A DNA stretch of 35,155 bases from Pseudomonas juntendi (GCF_009932375.1 NZ_BLJG01000118.1:1-35155), one strand, 5' to 3'; counted from the first letter of the stretch, positions 16,183-25,125 are shown. Numbers and translations are program-made. The notes: generated by a model from the sequence alone, not told the origin.

Positions 16183-16551
16183 ATGACACGACATACGCTG
16201 AGCTGGATGGCCCTTTTCACTGCGCTGGCACTTCCGGGGGTGGCCTCGGCACAACCTGCAATGGAAAAGGATGGCATGTGGGTCGATCATGCCGGCATGA
16301 CCCTGTACACCTTCGACAAAGATACCGGCGGCAAGTCGATGTGCAATGGCGAATGCGCCAAGAACTGGCCGCCTTTGATGACCAGTGGCGGCGAAAAAGC
16401 CGAAGGCAAGTGGACGCAGATCAAGCGGGACGACGGCAAGATGCAGTGGGCCTACGACGGCAAGCCGCTGTATACCTTCGTCAAGGACAAGAAGGCTGGC
16501 GATATGACCGGTGACGGCATGAAAGACGTTTGGCACGTCGCCAAGCCGTAA
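16183..16551 (+). CDS. Small secreted COG4315-type protein (paired repeat of unknown function)
   Basis: 122-residue exported protein of the family with the Y-x-[FWY]-x-x-D repeat (COG4315/PF03640). Residues 1-24 form a signal peptide ending GVASA-QP, with no lipobox Cys. Two repeats are visible: GMTLYTFDKDTGGKSMCNGECAKNW is the first (seen from about residue 38, two Cys), and GKPLYTFVKDKKAGD the second (about 92-106). The paired Cys in SMCNGECAKNW is conserved in the family. Function is unknown. I choose ATG 16183 (MTRHTLSW) because GGTGA lies 5 bases upstream; ATG 16171 would add four residues. It is divergent from phoB with 173 bases between, so phosphate control is possible but unproven. 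Confidence 0.8.
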   Translation: MTRHTLSWMALFTALALPGVASAQPAMEKDGMWVDHAGMTLYTFDKDTGGKSMCNGECAKNWPPLMTSGGEKAEGKWTQIKRDDGKMQWAYDGKPLYTFVKDKKAGDMTGDGMKDVWHVAKP

Positions 16552-16567
16552 GGGCTTTCAATCGGCC

Positions 16568-16596
16568 TGTGGGGGCGGGGTAAGCCCGTTCCCACA
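16568..16596. terminator. REP-like palindrome between convergent genes
   Basis: TGTGGGGGCGGG (16568-16579) pairs with CCCGTTCCCACA (16585-16596) around a 5-base loop; ten Watson-Crick pairs and two G-T pairs. It lies between the stops of the COG4315-type gene and ubiA. The composition matches P. putida REP sequences, and it probably also ends transcription from both sides. Confidence 0.6.
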
Positions 16597-16615
16597 AGGT
16601 AGAGTGCTCACGCTG

Positions 16616-17506
16616 TCAGCGCAGCGCGTAGTCCAGAACCACCCCCACGAACACCAGCAACCCCGCCCAGTGATTGTGCAGGAACGCCTTGAAGCACGAC
16701 TCGCGGTCCAGCTTGCGTGTCGACCAGTACTCCCAGGCAAAGCACGCCAGCGCCCCCAGCAGCCCCAGATGGAACCAGCCGCCGAGGTCGAAGCGGCTAC
16801 CGGCCAGCAACAGGCAGCCCAACGACAACAACTGCAAGGTCAGGATGATGCTGCGGTCGGCCTCACCGAACAGGATGGCCGTGGATTTCACGCCGATCTT
16901 CAGGTCGTCGTCCCGGTCGACCATGGCGTAATAGGTGTCGTAGCCCACCGTCCACAGCAGGTTGGCGATATACAGCAGCCAGGCACTGGCCGGCAGTTCG
17001 CCGCCAGCGGCCGTGAACGCCATCGGAATGCCCCACGAGTACGCTGCCCCCAGCACCACTTGCGGGTAGTAGGTGTAGCGCTTCATGAACGGGTAGCAGA
17101 ACGCCAACGCCACCGCGCCGAATGACAGCCACACGGTGCGGCTATTGGTGCACAGCACCAGCAGGAAACTGACCCCGACAAGCATGGCGAACAGGGCCAG
17201 TGCCTCGCGCGGGCGCACGCGGCCACTGGCCAGGGGCCGGTCGGCGGTACGCTTGACGTGGCCATCCACCTTGCGGTCGGCAAAATCATTGATGCAGCAG
17301 CCGGCGGCGCGCATCAGTACCACGCCAAGGCCGAAGATCAGCACGTTGGCCAGGGTCGGCGAGCCGTTGCCGGCAATCCATACCGCCGACAGCGTGGGCC
17401 ACAGCAGCAAGTAGATACCGATCGGGCGGTCCATGCGGCTGAGCTGGACAAAGTCCCAGGCACGCGGGTGCAGGCGGTTCAGCGACTTGAGCAGTTGCAG
17501 GTACAT
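16616..17506 (-). CDS. ubiA: 4-hydroxybenzoate octaprenyltransferase UbiA
   Basis: 296-residue inner-membrane prenyltransferase with about eight hydrophobic segments. It attaches the polyprenyl tail to 4-hydroxybenzoate in ubiquinone synthesis. Both Asp-rich substrate motifs are intact: [15 protein letters not shown] (about 71-85) and [13 protein letters not shown] (about 191-203), which bind the Mg2+-diphosphate. ATG 17506 shares its A with the TGA of ubiC (TGATG), so the two are translationally coupled. The ubiC end region supplies GGAGGA-like sequence for initiation. An ATG ten codons upstream lies inside ubiC and is less likely. Confidence 0.95.
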   Translation of the reverse strand: MYLQLLKSLNRLHPRAWDFVQLSRMDRPIGIYLLLWPTLSAVWIAGNGSPTLANVLIFGLGVVLMRAAGCCINDFADRKVDGHVKRTADRPLASGRVRPREALALFAMLVGVSFLLVLCTNSRTVWLSFGAVALAFCYPFMKRYTYYPQVVLGAAYSWGIPMAFTAAGGELPASAWLLYIANLLWTVGYDTYYAMVDRDDDLKIGVKSTAILFGEADRSIILTLQLLSLGCLLLAGSRFDLGGWFHLGLLGALACFAWEYWSTRKLDRESCFKAFLHNHWAGLLVFVGVVLDYALR

Positions 17507-18063
17507 CAGCTGTTTTCCTCCTGGGCTGCTTGCCACAGCGCCGGCAGAAACACCTCGGCTACCAGCAGGTCCAGCCCGTCACGTTCAAACCGCGAGCGGC
17601 GGGCCCATAGCGCTGGCCGGGCGGCATCTGCCGGCAACCACGCCTGTGGGTAACTGCACACTTCGAGTGGGTGGCGGATGAACGCCTGGTCGCAGAACAG
17701 CAACTCGCCCAACGAACGGCTGCCGAGGCGTTCCAGGTCCAACCCGCCGCGCGCCAGGGCACTGCGGCTGGCCACGCTGCGGGCGAACACCCACGGCTGG
17801 CCATGGCCGCGCAGGTACACCTCGCGCACCCAGCCTTCAGCGCCAACAGCGATGCCCAATGCCTGGCATTCGTCGGCGCGCAGTGGCTGCCAGCCCTCGA
17901 ACAAAGGGGTGACGGAGAAGTCATCGTGGGCCAGGCGCGTCAGGCGGCGGGTCAGTGAGCCTTCGTCGAACAGCCAGTCAAGGGTGGGCTGGTCGATGTC
18001 GGTCGCCAGCCGTGAATACGGCAGCCACGCGACAGCGGCTGCTTGCGGGGATTCGTACGACAC
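17506..18063 (-). CDS. ubiC: Chorismate pyruvate-lyase UbiC
   Basis: 185-residue cytoplasmic enzyme that converts chorismate to 4-hydroxybenzoate and pyruvate, the first committed step of ubiquinone synthesis; its product feeds UbiA encoded next to it. Family landmarks are [20 protein letters not shown] (about 77-96), SLGELLF (about 117-123) and WARRSRF followed by [12 protein letters not shown] near the C-terminus, with the conserved Glu in AEVF. The start codon is GTG at 18063 (MSYESPQ). No strong ribosome-binding site is visible. E. coli UbiC is about 20 residues shorter. It overlaps ubiA by one base. Confidence 0.93.
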   Translation of the reverse strand: MSYESPQAAAVAWLPYSRLATDIDQPTLDWLFDEGSLTRRLTRLAHDDFSVTPLFEGWQPLRADECQALGIAVGAEGWVREVYLRGHGQPWVFARSVASRSALARGGLDLERLGSRSLGELLFCDQAFIRHPLEVCSYPQAWLPADAARPALWARRSRFERDGLDLLVAEVFLPALWQAAQEENS

Positions 18064-18253
18064 GTCGGTCTGCTTGTTACAACCTGAGAGGCGGCGAGCT
18101 TAGCATGATTGCCCCGACTGCTTGCATACTGCGGGCAGGGCCGCTACAAAGCCCCCAAGCATTGCGCGTTGGTCCCTGTTGCAGCGGGTTCACCCGCCAT
18201 AGGGCCGTCAGCAGCAACACAAAGCCCCAGCCTGACCCGAGGAAAACAACCTG

Positions 18254-18421
18254 ATGAAAAAGTGGCAATGTATCGTCTGTGGCCTGATCTACGACGAAGC
18301 CGAAGGCTGGCCCGACGACGGCATCGCCCCTGGCACCCGTTGGGAGGACGTGCCGGAAGACTGGCTATGCCCTGACTGCGGTGTTGGCAAAAGCGACTTT
18401 GAAATGATCTCCATCGGCTAA
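18254..18421 (+). CDS. rubA: Rubredoxin
   Basis: 55-residue iron protein ([10 protein letters not shown] to EMISIG). Two CxxC knuckles, Cys6-Cys9 (CIVC) and Cys39-Cys42 (CPDC), bind one iron. The rubredoxin hallmarks [20 protein letters not shown] and [10 protein letters not shown] are complete. It carries electrons in the cytoplasm from rubredoxin reductase, encoded 16 bases downstream, to partners such as alkane hydroxylases or stress-related oxidases. GAGG lies about 11 bases before the ATG. Only one rubredoxin gene is present here; the upstream 190 bases do not contain a second copy. Confidence 0.95.
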   Translation: MKKWQCIVCGLIYDEAEGWPDDGIAPGTRWEDVPEDWLCPDCGVGKSDFEMISIG

Positions 18422-18437
18422 GCGAGGCAAGCACGAC

Positions 18438-19586
18438 ATGACGTCCCCTGTGGTAATCATCGGTACCGGCCTGGCGGGCTACAACCTGGCCCGCGAATTT
18501 CGCAAGCTCGATGCGCATACGCCGTTGCTGCTGATCACCGCCGATGACGGTCGTTCCTACTCCAAGCCCATGCTTTCCATGGGCTATGCCAAGCACAAGG
18601 GCGCCGCTGACCTGTGCATGGCCGAAGCCGGTGCCATGGCCGAGCAGCTGAACGCCGAAATCCGCACCCATACCCGCATCAGCGGCATCGACCCTGGGCA
18701 CAAACGCCTGTGGATCGGCGAAGAGGCCGTGGCATACCGCGACCTGGTGCTGGCGTGGGGTGCGCAGACCGTGCAGGTGCCGGTTGAGGGCGATGCCAGT
18801 CACCTGGTGTTCCCCATCAACGACCTGGAGGACTACGCACGCTTTCGTGCTGCCGCCGCCGGCAAGCAACGCGTGCTGATTCTCGGCGCTGGCCTGATCG
18901 GCTGCGAGTTTGCCAACGACATGAGCCTGGGGGGCTTTCAGGTAGACGTGGTAGCGCCATGCGAGCAGGTCATGCCGACCCTGTTGCATCCGGCCGCTGC
19001 CGGCGCGGTACAACGTGGGTTGCAAGACCTGGGCGTACGCTTTCACCTTGGGCCGGTTCTGACCCGCTTGCAGCAGGCGCCCCACGGCCTGGAGGCGCAC
19101 CTGTCGGATGGCAGCGTGGTTGGCTGTGACCTGGTCGTTTCGGCCATTGGCCTGCGCCCGCGTACCGACCTGGCTGCCGCGGCCGGGTTGCAGGTCAACC
19201 GTGGCGTCAGCGTGGACCGTGAGCTGCGAACCTCCCACGCCAATATCTTCGCCCTCGGGGATTGTGCCGAGGTAGACGGCATCAACCTGTTGTACGTGAT
19301 GCCACTGATGAGTTGTGCACGGGCACTGGCCCAAACCCTGGCCGGCAAGCCCACGGCAGTTGCCTACGGGCCAATGCCGATCACGGTGAAAACCCCGGCC
19401 TGCCCGCTGGTGGTTTCGCCACCGCCACAGGGGCGAGAAGGCACTTGGCAGGTCGAAGGGCAAGGCAATGACCTGAAGGTGCTGTGCATCGATGCGGGTG
19501 GCGGGCTGCTGGGTTACGCCCTGACCGGGGCTGCGGTCATGGAAAAGCTGGCGCTGAACCGCCAGCTACCTGCAGTTATGGCGTAA
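18438..19586 (+). CDS. rubB: NADH:rubredoxin reductase (FAD-dependent)
   Basis: 382-residue flavoprotein of the pyridine nucleotide-disulfide oxidoreductase class I type. The N-terminal FAD fold begins [17 protein letters not shown] (GxGxxG, residues about 5-21). The NAD fold is [18 protein letters not shown] (about 145-162). The second FAD contact is [11 protein letters not shown] (about 270-280). No redox-active CxxxxC pair is present, as expected for rubredoxin reductases. It passes electrons from NADH to the rubredoxin encoded immediately upstream, so the two form a small electron-transfer operon. GAGG lies about 10 bases before the ATG. Confidence 0.93.
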   Translation: MTSPVVIIGTGLAGYNLAREFRKLDAHTPLLLITADDGRSYSKPMLSMGYAKHKGAADLCMAEAGAMAEQLNAEIRTHTRISGIDPGHKRLWIGEEAVAYRDLVLAWGAQTVQVPVEGDASHLVFPINDLEDYARFRAAAAGKQRVLILGAGLIGCEFANDMSLGGFQVDVVAPCEQVMPTLLHPAAAGAVQRGLQDLGVRFHLGPVLTRLQQAPHGLEAHLSDGSVVGCDLVVSAIGLRPRTDLAAAAGLQVNRGVSVDRELRTSHANIFALGDCAEVDGINLLYVMPLMSCARALAQTLAGKPTAVAYGPMPITVKTPACPLVVSPPPQGREGTWQVEGQGNDLKVLCIDAGGGLLGYALTGAAVMEKLALNRQLPAVMA

Positions 19587-19773
19587 TTGCCCGGCGTTCT
19601 GTCTGGTTTGTCCTGTTGTTGCCTGCACAATGGCCGCTCAGATACTGGCGCGGCCCCGAACCACGTGCCATTCTCACTCCCGTCTGCCGCAGGTTAGAGC
19701 CTGCGGTGCCTTGAGCGCTGCTCCTGAAGGCAGCACGGCATAACAACAAGAATTCCGTCAAAGAGGCTTTACT

Positions 19774-20079
19774 ATGCGCAAACCAGAACTCGCCGCCGTC
19801 ATCGCTGAAAAAGCTGACCTGACCAAAGAAAAGGCTAATCAAGTGCTGAATGCGATTCTCGACAGCATCACGGGTGCCCTGGACAAGGACACCGTGACCC
19901 TGGTTGGTTTCGGCACTTTCGAAAAGCGTCACCGCGGCGCGCGTACCGGCAAAAACCCGCAAACCGGCCAGCCGGTCAAGATCAAAGCCAGCAATACCGT
20001 AGCTTTCAAGCCCGGCAAGAACCTCAGGGACAGCGTCAATACGCCGGCCGCGCCGAGCAAGGCCAGCAAGAAAAAGTAA
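19774..20079 (+). CDS. hupA: DNA-binding protein HU (HupA-type) with short lysine-rich tail
   Basis: 101-residue nucleoid protein. The HU fold is complete: MRKPELAAVIAEKADLTKEKA helices, the TLVGFGTFEKRHR saddle and the minor-groove-binding arm ARTGKNPQTGQPVKIKAS with its conserved Pro. A dimer bends DNA and shapes the chromosome. The core ends near residue 89 (NLRDSVN); an extra 12 residues (TPAAPSKASKKK) form a basic tail that plain 90-residue HU proteins lack. GAGG lies 7 bases before ATG 19774. It stands alone, 187 bases after the rubredoxin reductase gene and followed by a perfect hairpin. Confidence 0.94.
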   Translation: MRKPELAAVIAEKADLTKEKANQVLNAILDSITGALDKDTVTLVGFGTFEKRHRGARTGKNPQTGQPVKIKASNTVAFKPGKNLRDSVNTPAAPSKASKKK

Positions 20080-20106
20080 CTGTGCACTGAGGATGCGTTG
20101 ATCCCG

Positions 20107-20137
20107 AACGGGCGCCAGATGGCGCCCGTTGTGCTTT
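20107..20137 (+). terminator. Terminator of the HU gene
   Basis: AACGGGCGCC (20107-20116) and GGCGCCCGTT (20121-20130) form a perfect 10-bp stem with a 4-base loop, 27 bases after the HU stop. The T-run is weak (GTGCTTT). Confidence 0.75.
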
Positions 20138-20159
20138 ACACCCGGTAATTGCTGCGAAC

Positions 20160-20188
20160 TTGCATAAAAAGGTCATTAGGAGGATAAA
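20160..20188 (+). promoter_or_regulatory. Candidate sigma70 promoter of the SCP2-like gene
   Basis: TTGCAT (20160-20165), 17 bases, then GATAAA (20183-20188). Spacing is ideal and both hexamers match 4 of 6 consensus bases. It lies about 38 bases before the ATG at 20226. Confidence 0.45.
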
Positions 20189-20225
20189 CTGCGCAACTTA
20201 GTCACTTTTCCATCGAGGCGTGTCG

Positions 20226-20603
20226 ATGAAGTTCCGCTTTCTTCTCTGGGCCATGGGGCTGTTGATGGCCCGGGCCAGCCGCAATAATCCGGCATTCCAG
20301 CAGCAGCTCAAAGGCAAGGACCTGGTGTTCCAGATGCAGACCCTGGACGGCAAGGTCGCCCGGCACTTTATCGTCAGCAACGAGCGGGTCAGCAGCAAAA
20401 GCGGGTCGTACTCACAGCCAGCCTTTGCCATTGCCTTCAAAGATGCCGCCTATGGCTTTGCCACCTTGCAGGCAAGCAACAAGCAGTTGGCGTTCATGCA
20501 GGGCATTCAGGACAAGAACATCCAGATCAAGGGCAATCCGGCGTTGGTGATGTGGTTTCAGGGGTTGATGAAGTACCTGAAGCCGAAGAAGAAGCAGGGC
20601 TGA
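20226..20603 (+). CDS. Small SCP2-like protein of unknown function
   Basis: 125-residue protein. A hydrophobic N-terminus (MKFRFLLWAMGLLMARAS) could be a membrane anchor or uncleaved signal. The remainder resembles an SCP2/sterol-carrier-like fold: LVFQMQTLDGKVARHFIV, a central PAFAIAFKDAAYGFATL strand-helix, and the C-terminal IQIKGNPALVMWFQGLMKYL. The SCP2 assignment is by pattern only. GAGG lies 8 bases before ATG 20226; a GTG two codons upstream is less favoured. From memory, a homologue follows the HU gene in other Pseudomonas. Function unknown. Confidence 0.7.
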   Translation: MKFRFLLWAMGLLMARASRNNPAFQQQLKGKDLVFQMQTLDGKVARHFIVSNERVSSKSGSYSQPAFAIAFKDAAYGFATLQASNKQLAFMQGIQDKNIQIKGNPALVMWFQGLMKYLKPKKKQG

Positions 20604-20610
20604 AATGTTT

Positions 20611-20629
20611 GGGGCCGCCAAGCGGCCCC
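20611..20629. terminator. Hairpin between convergent genes
   Basis: GGGGCCGC (20611-20618) and GCGGCCCC (20622-20629) form a perfect 8-bp stem with a 3-base loop between the stops of the SCP2-like gene and the HDOD gene. It probably ends both transcripts, although T-runs are poor. Confidence 0.6.
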
Positions 20630-20634
20630 GGGCT

Positions 20635-22038
20635 TCAATGCGGTGCGTTGAACTGCGAAGCCAGCTCCCGCAGCAAGCTCTCGGCCTCCAGCACTTTGTT
20701 CACCACATCCTCGGCTTTTTCCCGGGCAATGCCCAAACGCTCCAGCAGTTCGTCAGGAATCTCCTCCAGCGGCCCCGAGCCAATCCCTCGCGAGCGCAGC
20801 AGGCGTGTGGCCAGGCATACCAGGTTGGGGAATGCCGAAAACTCGCCATCGTAGGCCGGGTCGTGCTGGAAACGCAGCGCGGCCGAGAGCTCTACCGGCA
20901 TGTCCCACAGTTTCATCAACCAGGCACCAATCTGCTCGCGGCTGATACCCAGCAGGTGTTGTTCCACATAGGTGTGGTTCAGGTGAGGGTTGACCTCCAG
21001 GTGGCGACAAATCAGCGAGAAGTGCGGCGGGAAAACGTGTGCCAGCAGCAGGTAACCGAAGTTGTGCAACAGCCCGGCCAGGTAGGTCAGGCCTGCTTCA
21101 GGGCGCTCTGCCCGCGGCATGGCTCGGGTAAGGCCCTCGATGATGGCGGCGGTGTAGATCGACTGCTGCCAGTACGGGGTGGCCTGCTGAGGGCTGTCCT
21201 TGGGCAGGCTCAGGGTCTTGCCCAGGGCCAGGCCAAGGGCGAGGTTGATCACCAGGTCGAAGCCCAGCACGCGCACGATGGCGTCTTCCACCGAGCGGAT
21301 CTTGCCCGGCGAGGCGTAGTAGGGTGATGCCGCCCAGCTGACCACCTGGGCGGCCAGGGCCGGGTCGGTTTCAACCACCCCAGTGATATCGTCGATGCTG
21401 GCGTTGGGGTCTACCCGCAGTTTGATGATTTTCTGCGCAGTATCGGCCAGCGGCGGGATTTCGATGGTTTCTTCCAGACGCTTCTGGATACGCCGGGCAG
21501 TGAAAGCTTGCACGGCATTGGTGATTTCGCGGGTATCGTCGTTGGGGCGGTCGAGGTTGGGGCTGATCGCCTCGACTTCCTGGCCAAAGCTGCTGGCGCT
21601 GGCCTTGAGCAACATGCGCTTGAAGTGCGCGCGCTCTATTTCCAGCAACAGGCCGGCTTCACCCGAATTGATGTACACCAGGTCGACGTCCAGCAGGCTT
21701 TTTTCGTACTGGCACGGTGAGCTGGTGAGCGCCGGGATGCCCGGCAGCGCCTTGAGCTGGTGTTTGTCGAGCATTTGCTTGAGGCGTGGCACCGACACGG
21801 CGGTGAGCTTGCGCCCGGTCAGTTCGGCCAGGCGGTTCAGGTCCAGCAGCTGGCTCTGCGGGAACAGCACCATCATGGCGCCCACCTCGTCGTCCAGCAG
21901 CACGGCCTGTACCCGCGAGGCTGCGGGCAGGTGCGGATGTTCGACCACCTCGCGGTAGGCTACGCCGAGTTTCTCGAGCAGCAGCCTGATGACGGAAGGC
22001 GTGTGTGGGGTTGCGGTGTCCAGGGCAACTTCAGTCAT
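20635..22038 (-). CDS. YbaK/ProRS-editing-like domain fused to HDOD domain
   Basis: 467-residue cytoplasmic protein with two recognisable parts. Residues about 12-155 resemble the YbaK/aminoacyl-tRNA-deacylase fold (VIRLLLEKLGVAYREVVEHP, AVLLDDEVGAMMVLFP, RLAELTGRKLTAV). Residues about 190-400 form an HDOD domain (IPPLADTAQKIIKLRVDPNASIDDI, VVETDPALAAQVV, then GLLHNFGYLLLAHVFP and AWLMKLWDMP). HDOD domains occur in signalling proteins and usually lack phosphohydrolase residues; no HD pair is seen at the expected place (LHNFG instead). The YbaK-like part may bind a ligand instead of editing tRNA. It is 78 bases downstream of recG on the same strand. Function unknown. Confidence 0.82.
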   Translation of the reverse strand: MTEVALDTATPHTPSVIRLLLEKLGVAYREVVEHPHLPAASRVQAVLLDDEVGAMMVLFPQSQLLDLNRLAELTGRKLTAVSVPRLKQMLDKHQLKALPGIPALTSSPCQYEKSLLDVDLVYINSGEAGLLLEIERAHFKRMLLKASASSFGQEVEAISPNLDRPNDDTREITNAVQAFTARRIQKRLEETIEIPPLADTAQKIIKLRVDPNASIDDITGVVETDPALAAQVVSWAASPYYASPGKIRSVEDAIVRVLGFDLVINLALGLALGKTLSLPKDSPQQATPYWQQSIYTAAIIEGLTRAMPRAERPEAGLTYLAGLLHNFGYLLLAHVFPPHFSLICRHLEVNPHLNHTYVEQHLLGISREQIGAWLMKLWDMPVELSAALRFQHDPAYDGEFSAFPNLVCLATRLLRSRGIGSGPLEEIPDELLERLGIAREKAEDVVNKVLEAESLLRELASQFNAPH

Positions 22039-22116
22039 GGTCCGTATCCACTGATTCTTTTAAACGCGAAGTATAACCACCCTGGGCGCAAATCTGGATC
22101 CATTATGGGACAGGCG

Positions 22117-24195
22117 TCACACCTGACCATATTGCTGGCCATGACGCAGCCAGCGGTCCAGCAGCGGGCTGACGTGCTCCGGCCAGCGTGCGATCAGGGC
22201 CTGGGCGGCATCGCGTACCGCTGGCAACAGGTCGGCGTCGCGCATCAGGTCGGCGACCTTGAATTGCAGCAGGCCGGTCTGGCGGGTACCCAGCATTTCG
22301 CCCGGGCCGCGTAGCGCAAGGTCTTTTTCGGCGATGATGAAGCCGTCGTTGGTTTCGCGCATGATGCCCAAACGCTCGCGGCCGATCTGCGACAGCGGCG
22401 GGTGGTACAGCAGCACGCAATGGCTGACGGCGCTGCCGCGGCCCACCCGGCCACGCAACTGGTGCAGCTGGGCCAGGCCGAGGCGCTCGGGGTTTTCGAT
22501 GATCATCAGGCTGGCATTGGGCACGTCCACGCCCACCTCGATGACGGTGGTGGCGACCAGCAACTGCAGGTTGCCGGCCTTGAACTCGGCCATGATCTCG
22601 GCCTTTTCCGCCGGTTTCATGCGGCCGTGGATCAACCCGACTCGCAGTTCACCCAAGGCGCTGCCCAGCTCCTCGTAAGTGCTTTCGGCTGCTTGGCAGG
22701 TCAGTTCCTCGGACTCTTCGATCAGCGTGCACACCCAGTACGCCTGGCGCCCTTCAGCGCAGGCGGCGCGTACCCGTTCGACCACTTCGAAACGCCGGCT
22801 GTCGGCCACCAGCACGGTGTTCACCGGCGTGCGCCCAGGCGGCAGCTCGTCGAGCACCGAGGTGTCCAGGTCGGCGTAGGCACTCATGGCCAAGGTGCGC
22901 GGAATGGGGGTCGCGGTCATGATCAGCTGGTGTGGGCACAGCTCGCCGGCCACGCCTTTCTTGCGCAGCGCCAGGCGTTGCTGCACGCCGAAACGGTGCT
23001 GTTCGTCGATGATGGCCAAGGCCAGGTGCTTGAACTTCACCTCGTCCTGGAACAGGGCGTGGGTGCCGACCACCATCGGGGCGCCATTGGCGATCTGCTC
23101 GAGCGACGCCGCCCGCGCCTTGCCCTTGAGTTTGCCGGCCAGCCAGGCCACCTCCAAACCCAAAGGCTCCAGCCAGCGCTTGAAGGTGATGTAGTGCTGT
23201 TCGGCAAGGATCTCGGTGGGGGCCATCAATGCCACCTGATAACCAGCCTCCAGGGCCTGCAACGCGGCCAGCGCGGCGACCACGGTCTTGCCGGCACCCA
23301 CGTCGCCTTGCACCAGGCGCATCATCGGCTCGTGCTGGCTGAGGTCGTAGGCAATTTCGTTGGCGACGCGCTGCTGCGCGCCGGTCGGCTGGAAGCCCAA
23401 ATTGGCCAGGTATTGCGCCGGCAGCCGGGTGGCCTTGGGCAGCACTGGCGCACGCAGGCTGCGCAGGCTCTCGCGCAGGCGCTGTTGCGACAGCTGGTGG
23501 GTGAGCAGCTCTTCGAATGCCAGGCGGTGCTGAGCCCAGTGGTGGCCCAGGGCCAACTCCTCGACGTCGGCGTCGGCGGGCGGGTTGTGCAGGTAGCGGA
23601 TGGCGTCATCCAGCGGCGCCAGCTGGTAGTCGCGGGCCAGTTCGTCGGGCAGCCAGTCGGGCAGGCTGCGCGGGCCGAGCAGGCTCAGGCTCTGTTGGCA
23701 CAGTTGGCGCAGGCGTTGCTGGGTGAGGCCCTCGGTAGACGGGTAGATCGGGGTGAGAGTCTGATCGACCGGCGGTGGCGGTTCGTCACCGTTCAGTGCG
23801 CGGTACTCCGGGTGGTAGATCTCCAGCCCGGAAGCACCCGGGCGAGCTTCGCCGTAGCAGCGCAGGTGGGTGCCGCGCTTGAGCCCTTCCTTTTGCGCGT
23901 TGCTGAAATGGTAGAAGCGCAAGCTCAACACGCCACTGCCGTCACCCAGGCGTACCACCAGGCTGCGACGCTTGCCCATGGTCACGTCGGCACCGCTGAC
24001 CACCCCCTCGATCACCGCGTCCTGGCCTGGGCGCAGCTGGCCGATCGGAACCACGCGGGTGCGGTCCTGATAGCGCAGGGGCAGGTGGAACAGCACGTCC
24101 TGCAAGTTTTCCAGGCCGACCTTGGCGAGCTTTTCGGCCATGGCCTCGCCAACACCCTTGAGCACGGTGACCGGGACGTTCGACAGCTCCGTCAT
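22117..24195 (-). CDS. recG: ATP-dependent DNA helicase RecG
   Basis: 692-residue full-length RecG, a monomeric superfamily 2 translocase that remodels stalled replication forks and Holliday junctions. The N-terminal wedge/OB region runs to about residue 260. Helicase motifs are intact: Walker A GDVGAGKTVVAA near 297, motif Ia APTEILAEQH, motif II DEQHRFG near 397, motif III MTATPIPRTLA, and the C-terminal motifs ATTVIEVGVDVPNA and QLRGRVGRG. It starts 3 bases after the oxyR stop. An oxyR-recG operon is known in P. aeruginosa and links peroxide response to DNA repair. Confidence 0.97.
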   Translation of the reverse strand: MTELSNVPVTVLKGVGEAMAEKLAKVGLENLQDVLFHLPLRYQDRTRVVPIGQLRPGQDAVIEGVVSGADVTMGKRRSLVVRLGDGSGVLSLRFYHFSNAQKEGLKRGTHLRCYGEARPGASGLEIYHPEYRALNGDEPPPPVDQTLTPIYPSTEGLTQQRLRQLCQQSLSLLGPRSLPDWLPDELARDYQLAPLDDAIRYLHNPPADADVEELALGHHWAQHRLAFEELLTHQLSQQRLRESLRSLRAPVLPKATRLPAQYLANLGFQPTGAQQRVANEIAYDLSQHEPMMRLVQGDVGAGKTVVAALAALQALEAGYQVALMAPTEILAEQHYITFKRWLEPLGLEVAWLAGKLKGKARAASLEQIANGAPMVVGTHALFQDEVKFKHLALAIIDEQHRFGVQQRLALRKKGVAGELCPHQLIMTATPIPRTLAMSAYADLDTSVLDELPPGRTPVNTVLVADSRRFEVVERVRAACAEGRQAYWVCTLIEESEELTCQAAESTYEELGSALGELRVGLIHGRMKPAEKAEIMAEFKAGNLQLLVATTVIEVGVDVPNASLMIIENPERLGLAQLHQLRGRVGRGSAVSHCVLLYHPPLSQIGRERLGIMRETNDGFIIAEKDLALRGPGEMLGTRQTGLLQFKVADLMRDADLLPAVRDAAQALIARWPEHVSPLLDRWLRHGQQYGQV

Positions 24196-24198
24196 GAC

Positions 24199-25125
24199 TC
24201 AGGCCGGTTGTTCTGCAGGGGCCTTGGCTACCGAGCACAGGCGGATCGAGTCGGCGAGGATCTCGATGGCCTTTGGCCGTGGGAAGCTGGCGCGCCAGGC
24301 GATGGCCACGGTGCGGAACGGTGCCGGGGCGGTCAGCGGGCGGACTTCGATGACCCCAGGCGCGTAGTGGTGGCTGTGCACCGCCGACAGCGGCAGGATG
24401 GACACGCCAAGGCCGGACGCTACCATGTGGCGGATGGTTTCCAGCGAGCTGGATTCGACCGTGGTGTGCCGCGACCCTTCACCCCCCTTGTTCAGGGTAG
24501 GGCAGGCTTCCAGCACCTGGTCACGGAAGCAGTGACCTTCACCCAGCAGCAACAGGCTCTTGTCGTTGAGCATGGCGGTGTCGATGGTCTTTTTGGCCGT
24601 CCATGGGTGGTCGGCAGGCATCAGCGCGCAGAACGGTTCGTCGTAGAGGGGCAGGGTGAGCACATCGGCTTCATTGAACGGCAGGGCGATGATCACCGCG
24701 TCCAGCTCGCCATTGCGCAGCTTCTCGCGCAGCACATGGGTGAAGTTTTCTTCGATGTACAGCGGCATCTGCGGTGCCACGCGGTGCAGTTGCGGGATCA
24801 GGTGCGGGAACAGGTAGGGGCCCACGGTGTAGATGGCACCGACCTTGAGCGGCGCAGTCAGCTGGTTCTTGCCAGCCTGGGCCAGTTCGCGAATGCCCTG
24901 GGCCTGCTCCAGTACCTTTTGTGCCTGGGCAACGATGCTCTCGCCGACAGGGGTCAGGCGGACCGCGCTTTTGCTGCGTTCGAAGATCAGAACGCCAAGC
25001 TCATCCTCAAGCTTCTTCACACCGACCGACAGGGTCGGCTGGCTCACGTGGCAGCGCTCGGCGGCATGGCCGAAGTGCTGTTCCTGGGCGAGTGTGACGA
25101 TGTAGCGTAGTTCTGTGAGGGTCAT
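24199..25125 (-). CDS. oxyR: Hydrogen-peroxide sensor and LysR-type regulator OxyR
   Basis: 308-residue LysR-family regulator. The N-terminal helix-turn-helix (about 18-37, HFGHAAERCHVSQPTLSVGV) binds DNA. The C-terminal domain carries both redox cysteines, Cys199 (GEGHCF) and Cys208 (LEAC), at the same numbers as in E. coli OxyR; they form the disulfide that switches the protein on. Targets usually include catalase and alkyl hydroperoxide reductase genes. It is followed after 3 bases by recG. The ribosome-binding region is weak, and the start codon is part of a perfect inverted repeat (25124-25135 with 25175-25186). Confidence 0.96.
   Translation of the reverse strand: MTLTELRYIVTLAQEQHFGHAAERCHVSQPTLSVGVKKLEDELGVLIFERSKSAVRLTPVGESIVAQAQKVLEQAQGIRELAQAGKNQLTAPLKVGAIYTVGPYLFPHLIPQLHRVAPQMPLYIEENFTHVLREKLRNGELDAVIIALPFNEADVLTLPLYDEPFCALMPADHPWTAKKTIDTAMLNDKSLLLLGEGHCFRDQVLEACPTLNKGGEGSRHTTVESSSLETIRHMVASGLGVSILPLSAVHSHHYAPGVIEVRPLTAPAPFRTVAIAWRASFPRPKAIEILADSIRLCSVAKAPAEQPA

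Noticed and set aside
18064..18253. A second rubredoxin gene upstream of rubA, as in P. aeruginosa
   Set aside because: No CxxC pairs or rubredoxin pattern in any frame of this region.
22402..25110. Very long open frame (902 codons) antisense to recG and oxyR
   Set aside because: It spans two well-supported genes, including their junction, has compositional hallmarks of a shadow frame (Gln/Gly/His/Val-rich) and no recognisable domain or start signal.
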